NCBI RefSeq assembly: GCF_003289945.1
Contig: NZ_QMBP01000003.1
Coordinates: forward strand, 496,001 to 560,000
From: Mesorhizobium hawassense
GTDB taxonomy: Bacteria > Pseudomonadota > Alphaproteobacteria > Rhizobiales > Rhizobiaceae
DNA length: 64,000 nt
Direction: 5' to 3'
Shown here in pieces: positions 1-8,322 of this stretch (positions are counted from its first letter, which is position 1; the number at the start of each line of letters is the position of its first letter). The position numbers and the translations under genes are program-made. The notes beneath the pieces were generated by a model. The model was not told where the DNA came from. It searched no databases and saw only the letters and a list, made by a program, of their open reading frames with translations.

Positions 1-95
1 AAGCGCAAAAATCCTGACAAGACAACTTTATTAGATTTCGGCCCGTGTGACGTCGCGAATCACCTCTATAACTGCCGAGATCAGTGCGGCTCATC

Positions 96-1631
96 TCACC
101 CCAGCGTCTCCCTGATCGCCGCCGCCAGCCTCTCCACCCCTTCCCTTGTCTGCGCCGCGTCGCACGCGGCATAGCCCAGCACCAGCCCCTGGGTCGGCGC
201 GGTGTTCTGGAAATATTTCGACAGCGGCGAGACGTTGATCGCCCTTTTCGCCGCCGCCTGGCTGACCTTGATGTCGTCGATGCCTGCCTTGAGATAGCCC
301 ACCACCTGGATGCCGGCTTCGGCGGGGGAGAGGGTGATCTCGTCGCGCAGGCGCTCGGCCACGATCTCTCGGAAAAGCTGGCGGCGCTGGGCGTAGATGC
401 GGCGCATGCGCTTCAGGTGCCGGCTCATATGGCCTTCGGTGATGAAATCGGCGAGCGCGGCCTGCAAGAGCAGCGGCGCGAATTGGCCGGTGGTGGAGAG
501 CGCGTTGACGATGCGGCCGGCGAGCTCCGGCGGGAGCACCATGAAGCCGATGCGCAGCGCGGGGAACAGGAGCTTGGCGAAGGTGCCGACATAGATGACG
601 CGGCCGGCGCGGTCCATGCTCTGGATCGCCGGCACGGGCCTGCCTTGAAAGCGGTATTCGCCGTCGAAATCGTCCTCGATCACCCAGGCGTTGGCGGTCT
701 CGGCGATGTCGAGCAGGCGCAGCCGCTCCTCCATGCGCATGGTGATGCCGAGCGGATGCTGGCAGGCCGGCGTCACATAGATGAGGCGGGGCGAAAACTC
801 CGGCGCGTCTGACTCTTTGTTGGAGCATGATCTTTGTCCGAGAACCGGTTCCCACTTCTCGGGATCATGCTCAAAACGCCAGCCGCGCTCCTGGTCGACC
901 GGGATGGGCAGGATCTTTGCGCCGGCCACGGTGAAGGCGGCCTTGGCGCCGTAATAGCCGGGCTCCTCCATCCACACCGTGTCGCCGGGGTCGAGCAGCA
1001 GGCGGGCCAGAAGATCGAACGCGGCCTGCGCGCCGGTGGTGACGACGATCTGCTCGGGACGGCAGCGCACGCCGCGCGCGGAGAACAGATAGCCGGCGAT
1101 CGCCTCCTTCAGCGCCGGATGGCCGGTGACGTCATAGGTGCCGAACAGCGTCTCGCCGCCATGGCTGGCGCGGCGCGCCACCAGCCGGCCCCAGACGCCG
1201 AAGGGAAAGCTCTCGTGATCCGGCATGCCGGGGTGGAAGGCGACATGGCCCGGCCTGCCGTGGTGATAGGGCTGGCTGAGCAGCTCCTCGCCACGGCGCG
1301 AGGGTGTGCGCAACGGCATGGGCGCCGCTTGGGCCGGTGTTTCGCGCGGGCCTTCGGGCAGGTCGACGATGACCGGGCGAGCGCCCTGGCGGTTGGCGAG
1401 GTAGCCTTCTGTGACGAGCTGGTCGTAAGCGGCGACGATGGTGTTGCGGCCAAGGCCGAGCTCGGCGGCCAGGGCGCGGGTCGAGGGCAGCTCCGAGCCC
1501 GGCGCCAGCGTGCGGTCGCGGATGATGGCGACGAGGCCGTGATAAAGCTGGCGGGACAGATGCTCGGGGCTGGCGCGGTTCACCGCCAGCATGTCGAGCG
1601 GGAAGGCCTGGGGTTTGGGGTGGGGGCGCAT
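96..1631 (-). CDS. MocR/PdxR-type regulator (GntR wHTH fused to an aminotransferase-like domain)
   Basis: Transcription factor of 511 residues. Residues about 20-85 form a GntR winged helix-turn-helix (SELPSTRALAAELGLGRNT is the recognition part), and about 130-505 form a fold-type I aminotransferase domain. The expected PLP lysine is Lys353 in TFAKLLFPALRIGF. Such proteins usually sense PLP or an amino compound rather than catalyse. The family takes its name from the rhizopine regulator MocR, and moc-like genes lie at the far end of this window, but the target here is unknown; PdxR or GabR-like roles are equally possible. It is divergent from the inositol-type operon at 2166. Oddity: residues about 254-270 are encoded by a palindromic rhizobial repeat (823-872) that leaves the frame open. 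Confidence 0.9.
   Translation of the reverse strand: MRPHPKPQAFPLDMLAVNRASPEHLSRQLYHGLVAIIRDRTLAPGSELPSTRALAAELGLGRNTIVAAYDQLVTEGYLANRQGARPVIVDLPEGPRETPAQAAPMPLRTPSRRGEELLSQPYHHGRPGHVAFHPGMPDHESFPFGVWGRLVARRASHGGETLFGTYDVTGHPALKEAIAGYLFSARGVRCRPEQIVVTTGAQAAFDLLARLLLDPGDTVWMEEPGYYGAKAAFTVAGAKILPIPVDQERGWRFEHDPEKWEPVLGQRSCSNKESDAPEFSPRLIYVTPACQHPLGITMRMEERLRLLDIAETANAWVIEDDFDGEYRFQGRPVPAIQSMDRAGRVIYVGTFAKLLFPALRIGFMVLPPELAGRIVNALSTTGQFAPLLLQAALADFITEGHMSRHLKRMRRIYAQRRQLFREIVAERLRDEITLSPAEAGIQVVGYLKAGIDDIKVSQAAAKRAINVSPLSKYFQNTAPTQGLVLGYAACDAAQTREGVERLAAAIRETLG
823..872. repeat. Palindromic rhizobial repeat inside a coding region
   Basis: The ends are a perfect 10-bp inverted repeat (GAGCATGATC and GATCATGCTC) around an AACCGGTTCCCACTT-type core. 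The same design occurs at 55762-55810 and 61328-61376. This copy lies within the MocR-type gene and is translated as about 17 extra residues between the strands of the aminotransferase domain. Confidence 0.85.
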
Positions 1632-1700
1632 GGGCTATGTCGCGCCGTGTGTGCGATGGCGTGCCGAGACAGGCTTGTCCTGTAAGGTCGAGTTCCTTCG

Positions 1701-1858
1701 CCCCCCTCTCTGTCCTGCCGGACATCTCCCCCTTAAGGGGGGAGATTGGCAGTTCGAGCGCCTCGCTTCTCTTTGCAACGTTGGCGATAGGCCAAAGCCG
1801 CCGCGACATCCGATCTCCCCCTTTGAGGGGGAGATGCCCGGCAGGGCAGAGAGGGGGG
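1701..1858. repeat. Long double-hairpin inverted repeat (Mesorhizobium-type intergenic palindrome)
   Basis: The outer arms 1701-1733 and 1826-1858 are reverse complements with 2 mismatches in 33 positions (CCCCCCTCTCTG, CTGCCGG, CATCTCCCCCT). Each arm also continues into its own small hairpin: CTCCCCCTTAAGGGGGGAG on the left, and CTCCCCCTTTGAGGGGGAG on the right. From memory, repeats of this kind are very common between genes in Mesorhizobium; copy number was not checked. Confidence 0.85.
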
Positions 1859-2128
1859 CCTCGCGCCGCCGCGTGATGATTTTCCGATGTCCCATCCGCC
1901 CATCCTGCCACAGCCGTGACCGCGCACAACTGGTTCCTTCATTTTCCGGAAAACTGGCCCTCGCGAGGGAGACAGAGCGGCGTAGACTTCTCTCGCTGAC
2001 GTTGGGGTAGGACGTCGACGAGACGACAGGTTCGGCAGGACTCCGGGAGGGCGTCCGGCCGAACGAAGAACAAGCGGGGCTTCGCATCCGCCACCAGAAC
2101 CGCAGCCATCTCCTCCCGAGACCATGAC

Positions 2129-2152
2129 CCCCGCAGCCAGCCTGCTGCGGGG
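2129..2152 (+). promoter_or_regulatory. Hairpin directly upstream of the operon's first ribosome binding site
   Basis: CCCCGCAGC (2129-2137) pairs perfectly with GCTGCGGGG (2144-2152) around a 6-nt loop. The Shine-Dalgarno-like GGAAAG follows at 2154-2159 and the ATG at 2166. No T-run follows, so it is not a classical terminator; a role in mRNA stability or translation is possible. Confidence 0.4.
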
Positions 2153-2165
2153 CGGAAAGCGCGCA

Positions 2166-3077
2166 ATGACGACAGTTCGACTTGGCATCAATCCGATCAC
2201 CTGGACCAATGACGACGTGCCGGAACTGGGCGGCGACACGCCGCTCGAGACGTGCCTCAGCGAAACCGCCGAAGCCGGTTACGCGGGAACGGAGCTTGGC
2301 GGCAAGTTCCCGCGCGACAGCCGAGCGCTGCGGCCAATCCTCGACCATTACGGGCTGGCGCTGGTCTCCGGCTGGTATGACGGGCGCATCTGCGAGAAGG
2401 ATGTGGATGAGGAATTCGAGGCGATCCGGCCGCATCTGACCTTGCTGCGCGACCTCGGCGCTGGCCAAGTCGTTTATGCCGACACCTCGCGCGGCCGGCA
2501 TGGCGCCATCCACGACCCGATCTCGCAGCGGCCGACGCTGATGGACGGGGAGTGGAAGGCCTACGGCGCCAAGATCACCAGGCTCGCCGAACGGTTCTCC
2601 GATTTCGGCGTCGGCATGGCCTTCCATCACCACATGGGCACGATCGTCGAGACCGACCAGGAGATCGACAGGCTGATGCACACAACCGGCGAGGCTGTCG
2701 GCCTGCTCTACGACACCGGGCACTGCGCTTTCTCCGGCGGCGACCCGGAGCAATTGCTGCGCCGGCATGTGAACCGCGTCGTGCATGTCCATTGCAAGGA
2801 TGTGCGCCCGGCGATGCTGAAGAAGGCGCGCGACACCGATATGAGCTTCATGGGCGCGGTGATGGAGGGCATCTTCACCGTGCCCGGCGATGGCGCCATC
2901 GACTATGCGACACTGCTGAAAATCCTCGCCGGCCGGGGCTATTCCGGCTGGCTGGTGGTGGAGGCCGAGCAGGACCCGGCCAAGGCGCACCCCTTGACCT
3001 ATGCGACGATGGGGTATCGCAATCTGAAGCGGCTCGCCGAGGGCGCAGGCTTCCACGTCCACGAGCGGAAGGGGTGA
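2166..3077 (+). CDS. Inosose dehydratase-like TIM-barrel protein (IolE/MocC paralogue)
   Basis: A 303-residue xylose-isomerase-like TIM barrel. It shares with IolE the N-terminal LGINPITWTNDDVPELG, the HHHMGT metal/catalytic loop, the DTGHCAFSGGD block and VPGDGAIDY. The family's reaction is dehydration of 2-keto-myo-inositol; the rhizopine protein MocC also belongs here. A second and probably canonical iolE lies at 15446 between iolD and iolB, so this copy may act on another inosose or an amino-inositol derivative. The start was set at 2166 because GGAAAG lies 6 nt upstream; the in-frame ATG at 2124 would place that site inside the gene. It is first gene of an operon with an ABC importer and two more sugar enzymes. 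Confidence 0.85.
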   Translation: MTTVRLGINPITWTNDDVPELGGDTPLETCLSETAEAGYAGTELGGKFPRDSRALRPILDHYGLALVSGWYDGRICEKDVDEEFEAIRPHLTLLRDLGAGQVVYADTSRGRHGAIHDPISQRPTLMDGEWKAYGAKITRLAERFSDFGVGMAFHHHMGTIVETDQEIDRLMHTTGEAVGLLYDTGHCAFSGGDPEQLLRRHVNRVVHVHCKDVRPAMLKKARDTDMSFMGAVMEGIFTVPGDGAIDYATLLKILAGRGYSGWLVVEAEQDPAKAHPLTYATMGYRNLKRLAEGAGFHVHERKG

Positions 3078-3105
3078 GACACGAGCGGGGGCGCCGGGGA
3101 GGGCG

Positions 3106-4203
3106 ATGAGTTCGGTTCTGTACAAAAACGTGGTCAAGAATTTCGGCGCGCTCAACGTGCTGCGATCGCTCGACCTTGCCGTGCCGGACCATAAATTCCT
3201 CGCCCTCCTCGGTCCATCGGGCTGCGGCAAGACGACGGCGCTGCGCATCCTGGCGGGGCTCGACATGCCGACATCCGGCAAGGTGTTCATCGGCGAGCGC
3301 GACGTCACCCGGCTGCAGCCGCGCGACCGCGACATCGCCATGGTGTTCCAGAGCTACGCGCTCTACCCGCAGATGACGGTCGCCGAGAACATCGGCTATC
3401 CGCTGTGGATCCGCGGCACGCCGGACGCCGGGCGCAAGACCAAGATCGGCGAGGTCGCCGCCATCCTCGAAATCGGCCATCTGCTCGACCGCCGGCCGCG
3501 CCAGCTCTCCGGCGGGCAGCGGCAGCGCGTGGCGCTGGCGCGCGCCATCGTGCGCGATCCGGCGGCCTTCCTGATGGACGAGCCGCTGTCCAATCTCGAC
3601 GCAAGGCTCAGGCTCACCATGCGCGGCGAGATCAAGCGGCTTTGCCAGCGCCTCAGCGCCACCACCATCTATGTCACCCACGACCAGGTCGAGGCGCTGA
3701 CCATGGCCGACCTCGTCGCCGTCATGCATGGCGGCGAGCTGCAGCAGATGGCGCCGCCCATCGACATCTACGACCGCCCGGCCAACCGCTTCGTCGCCAC
3801 CTTCGTCGGCAATCCGCCGATGAACATCCTGCCGGCGGCGCTTTCCGAGCAAGGCGTGATGGTGGGCCGCAAGGTCGTCCCGCTGGAACGGACGCGGCTC
3901 ACCGCGTGCCGGCTGGCCGAGATCGTCGAGATCGGGCTTCGGCCCGAAGATTGCAGCGTCGCCCAATCGGATGCGCCGGATGCGCTGCCCGGCGAAATCT
4001 ACGTCGTCGAACCGATGGGCAACGAGACGCTTGTCAATGTGCGGCTCGACGGCGGCAACGTCTCGGTCCGGGCCGGGCGCGATTTCCGGGGTGTGGTGGG
4101 TGAAAGCATCGGCGTCGCCTTCGACCCGGCGAACGCCTGTTTCTTCAATTCGGCCGGCCTCACCGCCGTCCACAGGGTCAACAACAATGGGAGAGTGACA
4201 TGA
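3106..4203 (+). CDS. CUT1 ABC importer, ATP-binding subunit (UgpC/MalK type)
   Basis: A 365-residue cytoplasmic ATPase. Walker A GPSGCGKT is at about 36-43, the Q-loop is in [11 protein letters not shown], the signature is LSGGQRQR, Walker B is in [12 protein letters not shown], and the H-loop is in YVTHDQ. The C-terminal third looks like the TOBE/OB regulatory domain found in MalK-type subunits. The gene starts 28 bp after the IolE-like gene and overlaps the binding-protein gene by 4 bp (ATGA). It energises import of a sugar or polyol, in context probably an inositol-type compound; the substrate is inferred from neighbours only. Confidence 0.92.
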   Translation: MSSVLYKNVVKNFGALNVLRSLDLAVPDHKFLALLGPSGCGKTTALRILAGLDMPTSGKVFIGERDVTRLQPRDRDIAMVFQSYALYPQMTVAENIGYPLWIRGTPDAGRKTKIGEVAAILEIGHLLDRRPRQLSGGQRQRVALARAIVRDPAAFLMDEPLSNLDARLRLTMRGEIKRLCQRLSATTIYVTHDQVEALTMADLVAVMHGGELQQMAPPIDIYDRPANRFVATFVGNPPMNILPAALSEQGVMVGRKVVPLERTRLTACRLAEIVEIGLRPEDCSVAQSDAPDALPGEIYVVEPMGNETLVNVRLDGGNVSVRAGRDFRGVVGESIGVAFDPANACFFNSAGLTAVHRVNNNGRVT

Positions 4204-5513
4204 TGCATTCCAGCAGACTTACTCGCCGCTCCGTCATCAAGGGCGGGCTCGGCCTGGCCTTGGCGACCACCGCGCTGACCACGCTCGGCCTGCCGCTGCC
4301 GGCCCGCGCCGCCGGCAAGAAGGTGATCATCGGCGCCTTCGCCGACGGCGGACTGACGCCGTTCAAGGAAAAGATCATCCCGCTGGCGAAGGAAAAGGGC
4401 TTCGACATCGAGTTCCTCGAGGACGAATACGGCGTGACGTTGGAGAAGTGGTTCGCCGATGCCCAGAGCGGCGCCGGCCAGTACGACCTCTATCTGCTCG
4501 ACGATCCGTGGGTGCCGCAGTTCGGCGCCGCCAACGTGCTCGAGGATCTCGGCGCCGGTGGCATCGATGCGACCGACAAGGACTGGATCGGCTCTATGAT
4601 CGACATGGGCTACTGGCCACCGCAGCAGGGGCCGCGCGTCAAAGGCTTCGAGAACGCCAAGCCGACGCTGATCTGCGTGCCTTTCGTCGGCGATTTGCAA
4701 ACGCTCACCTATCGCAACGACGTCTTCACCGGCGGCGCGCCGAAGACCTGGGACGAGGTGATCGCCAAGGGCAAGGAAGGCGTCGCCGCCGGCAAGATCA
4801 AATATCCGGTCGTGTTCCGCGGCGTCACCGGCAACCCGATCGTCACCAGCTGGTATCCGATCTTCCTGTCGTTCGGCGGCTCGTTCTTCGACGACAAGTG
4901 GAACCCGATCTTCAATTCGGCGCAAGGCAAGGCTTCCGCCGATTTCTTCGTCGGCACGATGAAGCAGAACACGGCGAGCGGCGTGGTCGAGTTCGATTCC
5001 GACCAGGAGGGCGCGGCGATCCTGGGCGGCGATGCCGGCGCCATCATCCAGTATTCGGGCAACGCGCTGAAGGCCGACGATCCGGCGCAGACCAAGGTCG
5101 CCGGCAAGCTCGATTTCGGCGTCGTGCCGAAGCAGGAAAAAGCGATCGCGCAGATGGGCATCTTCATCGCCGGCGTGCCGAAATCGGCGCCCAACAAGGC
5201 GAACTCGATCGAGTTCCTGAAGTGGTATGTCAGCGCCGAAACCCAGGCGAAGCTGTCGGAAGCCGGCTCCATTCCCGTCAAGCGCAGCGCCTTCGGCATC
5301 GCCAAGCCCGGCAACCGGCTGATCCCGGTCGCGCTGCAGCAGCTCGACGCCGGCGCGCTGCCCAGGCCGCGCACGCCGGACTGGGCGAAGGTCGAGGAAC
5401 TGCTCGGCATCGAGCTCAACAAGGCGCTGCAGGCCGGCTCCGGCGGCGGTGCGGCGCTCGACACGGCGGCCAAGCAGGTCAAGGACTATCTGACCACGGC
5501 CGGTTACTACTGA
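4200..5513 (+). CDS. CUT1 ABC importer, extracellular solute-binding protein with Tat-type signal
   Basis: A 437-residue family 1 solute-binding protein. The N-terminus carries twin arginines (TRRSVIKGG, residues 8-16), a hydrophobic stretch and an ARA-A cleavage site near residue 37, so Tat export to the periplasm is likely. The rest has the two-lobed CUT1 pattern (YDLYLLDDPWVPQF, TYRNDVF, PKTWDEV). Start ATG 4200 overlaps the ATPase stop; ATG 4203 is also possible. The ligand cannot be read from the sequence. The operon also encodes an inosose-dehydratase-like and an inositol-dehydrogenase-like enzyme, so a cyclitol or a cyclitol glycoside is a reasonable guess. Confidence 0.9.
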   Translation: MMHSSRLTRRSVIKGGLGLALATTALTTLGLPLPARAAGKKVIIGAFADGGLTPFKEKIIPLAKEKGFDIEFLEDEYGVTLEKWFADAQSGAGQYDLYLLDDPWVPQFGAANVLEDLGAGGIDATDKDWIGSMIDMGYWPPQQGPRVKGFENAKPTLICVPFVGDLQTLTYRNDVFTGGAPKTWDEVIAKGKEGVAAGKIKYPVVFRGVTGNPIVTSWYPIFLSFGGSFFDDKWNPIFNSAQGKASADFFVGTMKQNTASGVVEFDSDQEGAAILGGDAGAIIQYSGNALKADDPAQTKVAGKLDFGVVPKQEKAIAQMGIFIAGVPKSAPNKANSIEFLKWYVSAETQAKLSEAGSIPVKRSAFGIAKPGNRLIPVALQQLDAGALPRPRTPDWAKVEELLGIELNKALQAGSGGGAALDTAAKQVKDYLTTAGYY

Positions 5514-6418
5514 TGCAAGCGGGCACGCAGGCGCGCAAATATCGCCTGCAGGGGGCGGGGCTCGACCTCGCCCTCCCCTATCTCATGCTGGCGCCGGGCC
5601 TGACGATCGTGCTCGGCGTGCTGGTCTATCCGCTCTGGGATGGGCTGCGCGCCAGCGCAAAAGCCTACCGCTACGGCTCGCCGGTCGCCGATGTCGGCCT
5701 GCAGAACTATCTGCGTCTGTGGAGCGACGCGCAGTTCCTGAATTCGCTCTGGGTCACGGTGAAGTTCGTCGCGCTCTCGGTGTCGTTCGAGGCGGTGCTG
5801 GGCTTCGCGCTGGCGCTGTTTTGCCTGCACGAATTCCGCGGCATCCGGCTGCTCAGGACCGTGCTGATCATCCCGATGGTGGTCACGCCCGTCGTCGTCG
5901 CCATCGTCTTTAGGCTGATCTATGCCAGCGACGCCGGCATGCTGACGGCGCTGTCGGAGGCGATGGGCGGCGGCGCGGTGCAGATCCTCGGCAATCCGCT
6001 CAATGCCTTCATCGGGCTGGTCGTGCTCGACGTCTGGGAATGGACGCCGCTGATGTTCCTGATCCTGCTCGCCGGGCTGCAATCGCTGCCGCACGAGCCG
6101 TTCGAGGCGGCGCGCGTCGACGGCGCCGGCGCCTGGCGCGTCTTTGCCGACCTCACCTTCCCGATGATGCGGCCGGTGCTGGCGGTGGCGATCGTGCTCC
6201 GCACCATCGACGCCTTCGGCACTTTCGACCAGGTTTTCGTGCTGACCCGTGGCGGGCCGGGCGAAGCGACGCGGCTGATCTCGATCTACGGCTACGACAC
6301 CGCGTTCAAGTTCCAGCAGACCGGATATGCGGCGGCGCTGTTCGTGACGATCGGCCTCGTCGTGCTCGCGCTCGCCTTCAGCGCCATCAGGCTCCTGCGC
6401 AGGGTCGACGCGTCATGA
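5513..6418 (+). CDS. CUT1 ABC importer, permease subunit 1 (MalF/UgpA type)
   Basis: A 301-residue inner-membrane protein with about six transmembrane segments. The cytoplasmic-loop EAA motif reads EAARVDGAGAWRVFADLTFP, where the ATPase docks. The start ATG at 5513 overlaps the stop of the binding-protein gene (TGATG), and the gene overlaps the next permease by 4 bp, so the four transporter genes are translationally coupled. Confidence 0.92.
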   Translation: MQAGTQARKYRLQGAGLDLALPYLMLAPGLTIVLGVLVYPLWDGLRASAKAYRYGSPVADVGLQNYLRLWSDAQFLNSLWVTVKFVALSVSFEAVLGFALALFCLHEFRGIRLLRTVLIIPMVVTPVVVAIVFRLIYASDAGMLTALSEAMGGGAVQILGNPLNAFIGLVVLDVWEWTPLMFLILLAGLQSLPHEPFEAARVDGAGAWRVFADLTFPMMRPVLAVAIVLRTIDAFGTFDQVFVLTRGGPGEATRLISIYGYDTAFKFQQTGYAAALFVTIGLVVLALAFSAIRLLRRVDAS

Positions 6419-7233
6419 GCACCCGTATGGCGCGCATCCTCACCACCGTCTTCGTGCTGGCCGTCGTGCTGTTGCCGATCTACTGGCTGGTCTCGACCTC
6501 GCTCAAGTCGAACCGCGAGATCACCCAGGAAGGCACGCTCTACCCGCATGTGCCGACGCTCGACAATTACGTGCGGCTGTTCACCGAAAAGCAGTTCGGC
6601 TCCTACCTGACGAACTCGCTGGTGGTGACTTTCTTCTCGGTCGCCATCGCGCTCGCCGTCGGCGCGATGGGCGCCTATGCGATCGCCAGGTTCCGCCTGC
6701 CTTTTGCCGCGGAGCGCAAGGTCGGCCTGTTCCTTTTGACGCTTCGCATCATTCCGCCGGTCGTCATCCTAATCCCGGTCTATCTCCTGATGCTCAGCCT
6801 CGGCCTGCTCGACAGCTGGCTCGGCCTGATCGCCACCTACACCGCCTTCAACGTCACCTTCTGCGTCTGGATGATGGAGAGCTTTTTCCGCGAGATCCCT
6901 GTCGATCTCGAGGAGGCCGCGATGGTCGACGGCGATTCGCGCTTCGGCGCCTTCCGCCGCATCACGCTGCCGCTGGCGGCGCCGGGGTTGGCGGCCACCG
7001 CCATCTTCGCCGTGCTGGTCACCTTCAACGAGTTCCTCTTCGCGCTGGCGCTGACGGCGACGCCGCGCGCAATGACCATGCCGCGCGGCACCGCGACGCT
7101 GATCGGCCGCATCGACACCGACTGGGCCTCGATGTCGGCGGCCGGCGTCATCGGCGCGCTGCCGATCGTCTTCTTCGCGCTCCTGGTGCAGCGCCATCTG
7201 GTGCGCGGGCTCACCATGGGCGCGGTGAAATGA
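6415..7233 (+). CDS. CUT1 ABC importer, permease subunit 2 (MalG/UgpE type)
   Basis: A 272-residue inner-membrane protein. It starts with a membrane segment (ILTTVFVLAVVLLPIYWLVS) followed by the TSLKSNREI loop typical of MalG-type subunits, and it has an EAA motif (EEAAMVDGDSRFGAFRRITL). The ATG at 6415 overlaps the preceding stop codon (ATGA). It pairs with the upstream permease to form the translocation channel. Confidence 0.92.
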   Translation: MSTRMARILTTVFVLAVVLLPIYWLVSTSLKSNREITQEGTLYPHVPTLDNYVRLFTEKQFGSYLTNSLVVTFFSVAIALAVGAMGAYAIARFRLPFAAERKVGLFLLTLRIIPPVVILIPVYLLMLSLGLLDSWLGLIATYTAFNVTFCVWMMESFFREIPVDLEEAAMVDGDSRFGAFRRITLPLAAPGLAATAIFAVLVTFNEFLFALALTATPRAMTMPRGTATLIGRIDTDWASMSAAGVIGALPIVFFALLVQRHLVRGLTMGAVK

Positions 7234-7297
7234 ATGCCGCGCGGGCAATTGAACCGGCCGCTCCGCCAAGGCGCGGCCCGATAGGAAAGTCGAACGC

Positions 7298-8290
7298 ATG
7301 ATGGATGTCTGTCTGTTCGGAGTGGGGCTGATCGGCCGTGTGCATGCGGGCAATCTGGCGCGCCACCCAAAGGTGCGGCTGCGCTACATCGTCGATCCCA
7401 ATCGCGAGGCGGCGCAGAAGGTCGCCGCGGTTACCGGCGCCGAGATCGCCGACACCGAGACCGTGATGAACGATCCGGCAGTGAAAATGGTGTTCATCGC
7501 CTCGGCGACGCGCACCCATGCCGAGCTCGCCATGGCCGCGGCGGCGAAAGGCAAGGCGATCTTCTGCGAGAAGCCGATCGATCTCGACCTCAAGCGCACC
7601 GACGAATGCCTGGCCGCGGTGGCGAAGGCCGGCGTGCCTTTCCAGATCGGCTTCAACCGTCGCTTCGATCCGAGCTTCCGGGCGCTGAAGGAGCGCCTCG
7701 ACGGCGGCGAGATCGGCGCCGTCGAGCAGGTCATCATCACCAGCCGCGACCCCGAGCCCGAAACCGAGGAAGCGCTGGCCGGAGGGGGGGGCGTCTTTCG
7801 CGAGATGACGATCCACGACTTCGACATGGCGCGCAACATGCTCGGCGAGGAGCCGGTGGAGCTGTTCGCGACCGGCTCCTCGCTGGTGGCGCCGCAATAC
7901 GGGAAGCTCGGCGACTACGACACCGCGATGTTCATCCTGCGCACCGCGTCGGGCCGGCAATGCCACATCAACAACAGCGTCAGGGCCGCCTATGGCTACG
8001 ACCAGCGCATCGAGGTGCATGGCGCCGACGGCATGCTGCAGGCAGGCAACCGGCTGCCGACCTCGGTGGAAATGTATGGCGGTACGGGCATATCGCGCGA
8101 CAAGCCCTATTACTTCTTCGTCGAACGCTATGCGGAATCCTACGCCGCCGAGATCGATCACTTCATCACCTGCGTCGAAACCGGCGGGAAGCCGGCGGTT
8201 ACCGCCAGCGACGGCCGCAAGGCGATGATCCTTTGCGAAGCGGCCATCGCGTCGGCCCGGTCCGGCCGGTTCGAGCCGGTAAAGCTCTGA
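7298..8290 (+). CDS. Gfo/Idh/MocA oxidoreductase, inositol 2-dehydrogenase-like
   Basis: A 330-residue NAD(P)-dependent dehydrogenase. The Rossmann motif GVGLIGRVH is at about 8-16, the catalytic-lysine motif EKP at 91-93, and the substrate-domain block is TIHDFDMARNMLGEEP. That block and NRRFDPSF closely resemble the idhA product at 43084, so oxidation of an inositol or related cyclitol to the ketone is likely. AGGAAAG precedes the ATG. It follows the transporter genes and precedes a TIM-barrel isomerase, giving an uptake-oxidation-isomerisation/dehydration set. One of three Gfo/Idh/MocA genes in the window. Confidence 0.88.
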   Translation: MMDVCLFGVGLIGRVHAGNLARHPKVRLRYIVDPNREAAQKVAAVTGAEIADTETVMNDPAVKMVFIASATRTHAELAMAAAAKGKAIFCEKPIDLDLKRTDECLAAVAKAGVPFQIGFNRRFDPSFRALKERLDGGEIGAVEQVIITSRDPEPETEEALAGGGGVFREMTIHDFDMARNMLGEEPVELFATGSSLVAPQYGKLGDYDTAMFILRTASGRQCHINNSVRAAYGYDQRIEVHGADGMLQAGNRLPTSVEMYGGTGISRDKPYYFFVERYAESYAAEIDHFITCVETGGKPAVTASDGRKAMILCEAAIASARSGRFEPVKL

Positions 8291-8322
8291 GCGGATGACC
8301 TGAAGGCAAGCGGGAGTCCCAA

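Larger units (their letters stand above)
1632..2165. other. Divergent intergenic region with a long inverted repeat
   Basis: This 534-bp gap separates the MocR-type gene (minus) from the inositol-type operon (plus). It holds the large palindromic repeat 1701-1858, a 12-bp palindrome TTTTCCGGAAAA at 1942-1953, and a GC-rich hairpin at 2129-2152 just before the ribosome binding site of the first operon gene. I see no convincing small gene. Confidence 0.7.

Noticed and set aside
2875..4173. Long open frame on the minus strand across the ABC ATPase gene (also similar ones at 21274-22473, 44963-45997 and 53216-54727)
   Set aside because: They mirror high-GC coding genes on the other strand, have low-complexity composition rich in Arg, His, Ala and Gly, and match no family. 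Typical shadow frames of high-GC DNA.
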